Shown here: positions 1-4,652 of the stretch, in pieces
Layout: each line of letters opens with the position of its first letter
Position numbering within the stretch: the stretch's first letter is position 1
NCBI GenBank assembly: GCA_024405255.1
Contig: JAKSOY010000180.1
Location: 1-9,287, forward strand
Reading direction: 5' to 3'
DNA from: Kiritimatiellia bacterium
Lineage (GTDB): Bacteria > Verrucomicrobiota > Kiritimatiellia > RFP12 > UBA1067
DNA length: 9,287 nucleotides
Program-made: the position numbers and the translations under genes
Notes under the pieces: generated by a model
What the model saw: the letters and a program-made list of their open reading frames with translations, nothing else
What the model was told of the DNA's origin: nothing
The model's database searches: none

Positions 1-1314
1 ACATGAAGGTTCTTTTTCAATCGTAAAAAGTTCCTTCAACCGTGGCACAAAATACAAGGGAACGGACATCAGAGGTCCCTCCCGATGGAAGTTCTTTTCC
101 GAAAGGCGCAAGGCGAGATCCGGTTTGTGCTTCTTGACATAGCTCTTCAGACTCGGCGACTTGACGGCTTCACCGCCTTTCACTTCAACTGGCACGGTCT
201 TATCGTCCAACTGCAGGATAAAATCAATTTCATGACTGTCTTTGACTGAAAAATAATGCGGCGGTACATCCATGAAAACCGACAGCTGCTGAAGAACATA
301 ATTCTCCACAAACGGTCCCTTGAACTGATAGTCCGACTTAGACAGAAGCGCCGCCGTCGGCACCCGGGCCATGCGACGCGCCAACCCCGTGTCAAACAGA
401 AATATCTTGTAGCAGTCAAGCCGCTCGAACGCCTTATGCGGGCACTCCGCTTTCGCGACATTGTAGAGACGGTTGAAGAGTCCGGCCTGCACACACCATT
501 CGACAGCCGTTTCAAATTCACGTGCCCGAGCACCTTCCTTGATTGCACCGTAGAGGAACTTCTCATTTTGCTTTGCCAACTGCGGAATCACACTGCGGAA
601 CGTCAACAGCACCCGCGTGGCATCAATACCTTCCAAATGCTTTCCAAAATCACCCTCGTAAAAGGCCAGCAACTCGTCCTGTATGCGTTCCACCTCTTGC
701 AAGTCTCGATTTCGACACCAGGCATCCACGCATTCGGGCATACCTCCTACCAGCAAATACCGATGATAGGCATCAAGCAGCTTCAGATGAAATGTCGCGT
801 CTATTGTTTCACCTGGCTTGATCCAATTGAAAATTCGAAAGGCTTCGACATCCGACGCTTCAAGAAATTCGGCAAAATCCATCGGTCGCACATCAACCAG
901 ATTGACCTTGCCAACGGGATAGGACATCGGCTTCGCCAAAATGGTTCCCAGCAGGCTGCCGGCTGCGGCCACATGCAACTCCGGCATGTCTTCGCAAAAG
1001 TATTTCAAAGCTCCTAAGGCTGGCGGAAACTCCTGTATCTCATCCAACACCAGCAAAGTTTCGCCGGGGACGAACTTATGACCTGCAATGAGTTCCAACT
1101 CCTCGACAATCCGTTTTGGATTTTTAGTCTCGAACGCCATTCGTGGCGCGTCTTCACGATCAAAGCTGAAATAGGCCACATGCTTAAAATGGGTACGTCC
1201 AAACTCTTTCAAAAGCCAAGTCTTGCCAACTTGGCGGGCACCTCTCAGAACCAACGGCTTTCTAAACCGCGATTCTTTCCATTTCACAAGAGTTTTCTCT
1301 ATTTTACGTATCAT
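1..1314 (-). CDS. AAA+ ATPase with C-terminal DUF4143 domain (3' end beyond window)
   Basis: 438 codons are open from ATG at 1314 down to base 1 with no stop, so the C-terminus is cut off by the window edge. The preceding in-frame codons are TGA-CAT-GAA, which fixes this ATG as the first possible ATG; only a weak GGA-type ribosome site precedes it. Visible motifs are a Walker A (GARQVGKT, residues 25-32), a Walker B (LLVLDE, 87-92) and a sensor-like AAGSLLG (117-123). A DUF4143-type C-terminal half follows, with GPFVENYV near 333-340. It ends in a PD-(D/E)xK-like pattern: D364 in HEIDF, then E377-V-K379. Families of this build are about 400-480 residues, so little is probably missing. Their cellular role is poorly known; ATP binding is well supported, but DNA or nuclease activity is only suggested by the fold. 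The gene is separated from the upstream cluster by three phased direct repeats, so it may have its own control. It is not a pseudogene: no frameshift is seen. Confidence 0.9.
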   Translation of the reverse strand, partial: MIRKIEKTLVKWKESRFRKPLVLRGARQVGKTWLLKEFGRTHFKHVAYFSFDREDAPRMAFETKNPKRIVEELELIAGHKFVPGETLLVLDEIQEFPPALGALKYFCEDMPELHVAAAGSLLGTILAKPMSYPVGKVNLVDVRPMDFAEFLEASDVEAFRIFNWIKPGETIDATFHLKLLDAYHRYLLVGGMPECVDAWCRNRDLQEVERIQDELLAFYEGDFGKHLEGIDATRVLLTFRSVIPQLAKQNEKFLYGAIKEGARAREFETAVEWCVQAGLFNRLYNVAKAECPHKAFERLDCYKIFLFDTGLARRMARVPTAALLSKSDYQFKGPFVENYVLQQLSVFMDVPPHYFSVKDSHEIDFILQLDDKTVPVEVKGGEAVKSPSLKSYVKKHKPDLALRLSEKNFHREGPLMSVPLYFVPRLKELFTIEKEPSC

Positions 1315-1337
1315 TTCATGTCATCCATCAAATGGCA

Positions 1338-1417
1338 TACACATTTTTCGGATAAAATCAGGCAATATTGTACACATTTTTCGGGCGAAATTCAAGCCCT
1401 CCATACACATTATTCGG
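1338..1417 (-). repeat. Three 14-bp direct repeats at exact 33-bp spacing
   Basis: Read on the minus strand, CCGAAAAATGTGTA occurs at 1338-1351 and 1371-1384. A one-mismatch copy (CCGAATAATGTGTA) lies at 1404-1417. The starts are exactly 33 bp apart. Similarity extends a little upstream on the minus strand as an A/T-rich GA-TTT or AATTTT block. No fourth copy is visible on either side. The array ends 23 bp before the start codon of the ATPase gene. The regular spacing is close to three helical turns, which would suit a regulator bound on one face of the DNA, but 33 is also 11 codons. Function is not known from the sequence. Confidence 0.85.
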
Positions 1418-1438
1418 AAAATTGGAAGGATCATTCAT
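1358..1438 (-). CDS. Possible 26-residue leader peptide across the 33-bp repeats
   Basis: ATG at 1438 opens a 26-codon frame ending in TGA at 1360-1358. Two of the repeats fall in this frame and give similar peptides (FPNNVY and FRPKNVY). The third repeat, just past the stop, would read FYPKNVY in the same frame. No Shine-Dalgarno sequence is visible upstream, so translation is doubtful. It may be a leader peptide for the ATPase, a remnant of a repetitive coding sequence, or chance caused by a period divisible by three. Confidence 0.2.
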   Translation of the reverse strand: MNDPSNFPNNVYGGLEFRPKNVYNIA

Positions 1439-1484
1439 TGAGGACAGGAAGGTCGGAGCCCCACGCCATTTTCGAGCATACGCT

Positions 1485-2441
1485 TTACTCCTGGCGGATG
1501 CGCTCTGGATCGTCACGATGGCAGAAAACACAGTCTTTTCGCGGAACGCCTTTCACGCTGCGCCCCATCGATCCCCAATCCTTCGCATCAGGACGCGCGA
1601 TATCAAACCTCACCACCGTCCATTGTCCCTCGATTGCGGACTGTCCCACCAAATAATAGTTATAGATTGAAACATATGATGCCGCCAAGATGCATTCCCT
1701 GACCGTCTCCACCTTGGCCATCGGCGCAACTTTAAGAACCATGTCGACATCGGGACGTCCAGACCTTGCCTTCCTCAGGACTTCGCGCAAAGCTTCTGTT
1801 CCTTCCGCCTTCACACCGGCCACCGTCACCCTGCCATTTTCGTCCACTTCAACCAACACGCGATTGACATACCGGGCGGACAAGTCGACAGGGAATCCAT
1901 GAGGCAACGGACACGACGTCTCCACTTCAAAACAGGACGTTTCCTCTTCAAAACCGTCAGATGTCCGATATCCGCCGAAACCCACGAAATTCCTCAATCC
2001 CGCTTCCGCACAAACATCCAATACCTTTACGAAACTTGCATACGGGCTCGACAAGTTGCAAGTCATACGCACTGGAACGGCAGACACTCGGTCCTTTGGA
2101 ATCTCATTGACCTCCAATCCTCGAATGAGGCATTTTCTCAAATCTGCCAGGGAGGTAAATCGTTCCCCATTGCAGAAATTGTCTTTCCCTCCCAAGTCTA
2201 TCCCGAACGAAAAAAGATTCTCACCTTCGGCCAACAGAATTGTCCGACCGCATCCATCATCAGGATTCCAACGCAATCCATGGCGTGCGTAGACATGATA
2301 CACTTCGGGGAAAGCGTTCTGCAAAGACCGATCAACACGGCCAAACAACGGACAATCGCCTTGAAGAAGAACCATACCCAACAGAGCTCCCAGGACAAGG
2401 GAACTCAAAGCCAATATGATTCCTTTCTTCTTCATTTTCAT
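1485..2441 (-). CDS. Membrane-anchored protein with two ExbD-like halves and C-terminal CxxCH
   Basis: 318 residues from ATG at 2441. The frame stays open further upstream, but this ATG overlaps the stop of the preceding gene as TGATG, which argues for coupled translation from here. Residues 7-26 form one hydrophobic signal-anchor; the following cysteine (Gln-Gly-Asp-Cys) does not fit a lipobox. The rest looks periplasmic. Two regions, about 79-158 and 195-267, each resemble the periplasmic domain of ExbD/TolR. They show a short beta strand, a leucine-rich helix, then a strand followed by SPYASFVKVLDVCAEAG or PMAKVETVRECILAAS. This assignment is by eye from the pattern and could be wrong. The tail carries Cys304-Val-Phe-Cys307-His308, the form of a heme c attachment site, though a single site may be fortuitous. 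No ExbB/TolQ gene is visible; the two membrane proteins encoded upstream are the likely partners. Lower GC than the hydrolase genes at the right end. Confidence 0.72.
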   Translation of the reverse strand: MKMKKKGIILALSSLVLGALLGMVLLQGDCPLFGRVDRSLQNAFPEVYHVYARHGLRWNPDDGCGRTILLAEGENLFSFGIDLGGKDNFCNGERFTSLADLRKCLIRGLEVNEIPKDRVSAVPVRMTCNLSSPYASFVKVLDVCAEAGLRNFVGFGGYRTSDGFEEETSCFEVETSCPLPHGFPVDLSARYVNRVLVEVDENGRVTVAGVKAEGTEALREVLRKARSGRPDVDMVLKVAPMAKVETVRECILAASYVSIYNYYLVGQSAIEGQWTVVRFDIARPDAKDWGSMGRSVKGVPRKDCVFCHRDDPERIRQE

Positions 2442-2812
2442 CAGTACGCCGCCATGAGTTTCAAGAAGAAATACGCATTGACAAAATAGCCGCCCACAAT
2501 CACGCTGCCGCCAACCCAATAGAACAGATGTTTGCCAGAGGCTGCGACACCGATCACCGACAAAACAACAATAATCATCGCGATACCGGCCAGTTGCCCG
2601 TCAGGACAGAGTTCCCATAGACCATAATCCCAACAGCGCAGGCGAGAGAAGCCAGACGGTCGTCCGGCAACCGCGCCCAAGAACGTCTTGTAGACGCTCA
2701 TGCCCGCCCACCAGTTCCACAGGCGATATCCGATACACGCCAGAAGGATCAGCGCCAACACTCCCGCCCCCACACGCTCAATCTCTTGGTTTATGTCATG
2801 GTCATCCCACAT
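2441..2812 (-). CDS. Small three-helix membrane protein, unknown function
   Basis: 123 residues, not recognised. Three hydrophobic stretches are predicted at about 14-34, 75-92 and 96-119, with an aromatic-rich C-terminus. I chose ATG at 2812 because AGAGGAG (2828-2822) lies nine bases upstream. The in-frame ATG at 2818 is only three bases from that site, and more distal starts (back to 2938) would overlap the preceding gene deeply. The start overlaps the end of the PH-like membrane gene by 11 nt, and its TGA shares a base with the next ATG (TGATG), so three genes are packed head-to-tail. Residues about 64-109 are encoded by a stretch that recurs 1,410 bp away at 3896-4035. Probably a subunit of an envelope complex with its two neighbours; that role is inferred only from gene order. 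Confidence 0.7.
   Translation of the reverse strand: MWDDHDINQEIERVGAGVLALILLACIGYRLWNWWAGMSVYKTFLGAVAGRPSGFSRLRCWDYGLWELCPDGQLAGIAMIIVVLSVIGVAASGKHLFYWVGGSVIVGGYFVNAYFFLKLMAAY
2486..2625 (-). repeat. 140-bp dispersed direct repeat, copy A
   Basis: This stretch matches 3896-4035 at 129 of 140 positions with no gaps and in the same orientation. It lies inside the three-helix membrane gene and encodes its second and third hydrophobic segments. Similarity stops sharply on both sides. Confidence 0.95.
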
Positions 2813-3404
2813 GCTCATCAACTCCTCTATTATCCCATTTATGATTTGAGGGATGCAGTTTAGCGTCGCTTTTCGAAAAGCGTTCGGCCTTATCATGAAA
2901 ATCTTCTTTGAGGAAACACAGATGGGCCATGCCGGCATCGAACAGGAATTTCATCACTTCGGCATCGGAATACTTGGGTGAAGTCAAAGCCGTACGCTCA
3001 AACTCCTTCCCTTGTTTCGACACACAGTGAATGACCAGCAGATGAAGTCCGTCTCGGTCCTCAAACGAAATCGACCGAATCTGTTCTCGCGGCAACGGAA
3101 CACACGCGTTTCCGCACTGGAGGAAAATCCCCTTTTCGGTTATGTGTACGTTGTACGGAAACAGCGCGAACAAATACCCCAACCAGGGGAACGCAGAGCA
3201 AACGAATACCGCCGCACACATTCGGCCCCACGTAAGCTCCGAAGCGCCTTCAGGCAAGAACCAACGAACGCCGATCATCACGCCCAGCGACAGCAAACCG
3301 CCCCACACCGAGATCTTTCCAACAGAAGGCATAGACTCGCTCACTTCACGAATCCGCCGGCGAATGATCGCTCGATTCCAGGGTTCTGTCCAAGACAGCT
3401 TCAT
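2802..3404 (-). CDS. Two-helix membrane protein with PH-like domain
   Basis: 200 residues from ATG at 3404; a TTG four codons upstream (3416) is possible but has worse spacing to the AGGA at 3421-3418. A basic N-terminus (RRRIR near 15-19) leads into two predicted transmembrane helices, about 30-50 and 62-83. A soluble part of about 85-165 follows, built as strand-turn-strand: NVHITEKGIFLQ, then PLPREQIRSISFEDRDGLHLLVIHC. This resembles the bacterial PH-like domain of YdbS/YcxB-type membrane proteins, where an intracellular domain follows a helical pair. The match is by pattern only. The C-terminus is charged and Lys/His-rich. It begins 14 nt after the antitoxin stop and its end overlaps the next gene by 11 nt, so it belongs to the same transcript. 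No catalytic residues were recognised; a scaffold or sensing role is a guess. Confidence 0.7.
   Translation of the reverse strand: MKLSWTEPWNRAIIRRRIREVSESMPSVGKISVWGGLLSLGVMIGVRWFLPEGASELTWGRMCAAVFVCSAFPWLGYLFALFPYNVHITEKGIFLQCGNACVPLPREQIRSISFEDRDGLHLLVIHCVSKQGKEFERTALTSPKYSDAEVMKFLFDAGMAHLCFLKEDFHDKAERFSKSDAKLHPSNHKWDNRGVDEHVG
2822..2828 (-). promoter_or_regulatory. Ribosome binding site AGAGGAG inside preceding gene
   Basis: AGAGGAG on the minus strand, nine bases before ATG 2812 and three before ATG 2818. It lies in the 3' end of the PH-like gene and decides the start of the three-helix membrane protein. Confidence 0.65.
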
Positions 3405-3418
3405 ATTCCGTGCCAATC

Positions 3419-3751
3419 CTAAGCGTGTACGCGTCGCCCAGCATTCACAACCTCTCGAGCGTGAACTTTTCTCCGAGCATCGCGCCGCTCCTTGAGAATC
3501 TTCAACGACTCTGCACGTGTATAATGACGCGGATCGTTCTCACAAAGCGCATCCACCTGATTCAATTCAGGAATAATAGGATCGTTGAGATGCTTATAGG
3601 TCTCAAAGCTCATCGTCACCATGCACCCATAACCATTGCGCGTAAAGATCACCGTATTCCCACTCTGTACATAATCCGCAATCTCCGCGAATTTATTACG
3701 CAAGTCAGAAATCGGCCGGATGTCAGAATCTATTACTCTCGTTGCCGCCAT
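3419..3751 (-). CDS. Phd/YefM-family antitoxin without visible toxin
   Basis: 110 residues. ATG 3751 is chosen because AGGAG (3762-3758) is six bases upstream; ATG 3757 abuts the site, and the longer frame from 3835 would run through the palindrome. The N-terminal part follows the Phd/YefM pattern: ISDLRNKFAEIADYV (about 14-28), then NTVIFTRNGYGCMVTMSFETYKHL (about 32-55). This fold binds operator DNA as a dimer. The C-terminal half normally wraps the toxin; here it ends in a basic, partly repeated tail (RRKVHA, then GRRVHA). No RelE, ParE or Doc-like toxin is encoded next to it: the next gene is a membrane protein. It may therefore be an orphan antitoxin used as a repressor of the downstream membrane genes, or the partner is atypical. 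Family assignment is strong; the partner is unknown. Confidence 0.85.
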   Translation of the reverse strand: MAATRVIDSDIRPISDLRNKFAEIADYVQSGNTVIFTRNGYGCMVTMSFETYKHLNDPIIPELNQVDALCENDPRHYTRAESLKILKERRDARRKVHAREVVNAGRRVHA

Positions 3752-3757
3752 CTTCAT

Positions 3758-3762
3758 CTCCT
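3758..3762 (-). promoter_or_regulatory. Ribosome binding site of antitoxin gene
   Basis: AGGAG on the minus strand, six bases before ATG 3751. It favours this start over the ATG at 3757, which directly touches it. Confidence 0.65.
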
Positions 3763-3783
3763 GTCTTTTGATGTCAAATATTT

Positions 3784-3799
3784 TATCATAATTATGATA
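3784..3799. promoter_or_regulatory. Perfect 16-bp palindrome, likely autoregulatory operator
   Basis: TATCATAATTATGATA is its own reverse complement over all 16 bases. It lies 32 bp upstream of the antitoxin start. Phd/YefM antitoxins typically repress their own operon by binding such AT-rich palindromes. On the minus strand a candidate promoter overlaps it: TGGACT, an 18-bp spacer, then TATGAT as a -10 within the right arm, so occupation would block transcription. The promoter elements are a weak match; the palindrome itself is certain. Confidence 0.7.
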
Positions 3800-3838
3800 C
3801 TTCACACAAGTCCATTCCACCTGGAGTTTACCCATTTT

Positions 3839-4042
3839 TCAACCTCCTACGTACCGAACGCCCCCTGTACCGTGTCCGTCCGTGTGGGTGGAGGCATAGC
3901 TGCCTACAATCACTCTACCGTCAACCCAATAGAACAGACGTTTGCCAGAGGCCGCGACACCGATCATCGACAAAACAACAATAATCATTGCGATACCAGC
4001 CAGTTGTCCGTCAGGACAGAGTTCCCATAGACCATTGACCAT
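3839..4042 (-). pseudogene. Truncated second copy of the small membrane-protein gene
   Basis: An ORF of 67 codons from ATG 4042 (or 74 from ATG 4063, overlapping the macrodomain gene by 20 nt) ends in TAG at 3841-3839. Its first 46 or so codons are the copy-B duplicate of residues 64-109 of the three-helix membrane protein. The reading frame is kept, with five amino-acid changes there. After the duplicated part the protein diverges into STHTDGHGTGGVRYVGG-type sequence with no hydrophobic character and then stops. It lacks the first helix and the end of the third. ATG 4042 follows the macrodomain TGA with one base between, so it could be translated by coupling. I read it as a duplication remnant, but a short expressed membrane peptide is not excluded. 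Confidence 0.65.
3896..4035 (-). repeat. 140-bp dispersed direct repeat, copy B
   Basis: Ungapped match to 2486-2625 with 11 mismatches, same orientation, offset exactly 1,410 bp. Six mismatches are synonymous and five change an amino acid; four of those five are in the last third. The copy is placed directly after the macrodomain gene and carries no recognisable transposon ends. Confidence 0.95.
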
Positions 4043-4043
4043 T

Positions 4044-4556
4044 TCAACCAACCAACGACTCATACACCGCTTTATCTCCGGCCGAGAAGCAGCAGAAGAT
4101 CACCTCAAGATCGGGATGTTCTGCCAGCACCGCCTTCACCTCGTGAACGGCGATCTCGGCAGCATCGCGGATTGGATAGCCATACACTCCCGTCGAAATG
4201 CACGGGAAGGCAACCGAACGGCAACCATTCGCAATAGCGGCGGTCAGCGAGTTGCGGTAGCACCCCGCCAACTTCTCCGGCTCGCCGTGTTGGCCGTCCC
4301 GATAGACGGGTCCAACCGTGTGGACCACGAACTTGGCAGGCAGCTTGAATCCCGGCGTGATCCGCGCCTCGCCCGTCGGACACCGCACCCCCGGACGCAC
4401 CTCTGGTACCTTGAGACACGCCTCGTAGAGTTCGCGTCCCGCCGCCCGATGGATCGCCCCATCCACGCCACCGCCACCCAGCATCACCTGGTTCGCGGCA
4501 TTGACGATGGCATCCACCGCCAGTTTCGTGATATCGCCCTGTTCAATTCGAATCAT
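4044..4556 (-). CDS. Macrodomain ADP-ribose hydrolase (MacroD/YmdB type)
   Basis: 170 residues covering a whole macrodomain. Members of this type hydrolyse O-acetyl-ADP-ribose and remove ADP-ribose from acidic protein residues in the cytoplasm. Seen motifs: GDIT (7-10), VDAIVNAAN (14-22), GGGGVDGAIHRAAG (27-40) with the expected catalytic pair Asn22 and Asp32, CPTGEARIT (59-67), VVHTVGP (77-83), and the phosphate-binding ISTGVYGYP (120-128). The overall similarity to E. coli YmdB is high along the length. The start at 4556 is preferred because AGGG lies six bases upstream; ATG 4571 adds five residues (MKGPG) and is the alternative. It follows the GH2 gene by about 96 nt, with no clear terminator between. 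The duplicated membrane fragment begins one base after its stop. A metabolic or stress role is likely; no ADP-ribosyltransferase partner is visible in the window. Confidence 0.93.
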   Translation of the reverse strand: MIRIEQGDITKLAVDAIVNAANQVMLGGGGVDGAIHRAAGRELYEACLKVPEVRPGVRCPTGEARITPGFKLPAKFVVHTVGPVYRDGQHGEPEKLAGCYRNSLTAAIANGCRSVAFPCISTGVYGYPIRDAAEIAVHEVKAVLAEHPDLEVIFCCFSAGDKAVYESLVG

Positions 4557-4652
4557 TCCTGGCCCTTTCATCTTCCAGACTGCACAAATGAAATTCGATG
4601 TAGACTAGTGTTCGCAGCAACTCCAGATTGAATCCTACACGACGGGGATCCG

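Noticed and set aside
180..566. Minus-strand ORF of 128 codons
   Set aside because: It is in another frame within the ATPase gene, and the ATPase frame has clear motifs across the same bases.
256..1017. Plus-strand ORF of 253 codons
   Set aside because: It lies antisense to the AAA/DUF4143 ATPase, has no recognisable domain, and is rich in Arg/His/Gln as expected from reverse-reading a coding frame.
1338..1417. CRISPR array
   Set aside because: Only three units with a 14-bp core and about 19-bp intervals; too short for CRISPR repeats and spacers, and no cas gene is present.
2439..2519. Upstream start (2519) for the ExbD-like protein
   Set aside because: It would add 26 residues overlapping the preceding gene in another frame and place polar residues before the anchor. 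The ATG in TGATG gives a standard N-terminus.
3784..3799. Rho-independent terminator
   Set aside because: The symmetric stretch is AT-only apart from two base pairs and has no loop. It lies upstream of a gene start, so an operator explains it better.
2486..4035. Insertion sequence bounded by the 140-bp repeats
   Set aside because: The repeats are coding sequence, direct, without inverted ends or a transposase between them.
4557..4652. Terminator or promoter between the GH2 and macrodomain genes
   Set aside because: I found no stem-loop with a T-run and only very weak promoter-like hexamers in these 96 bases.
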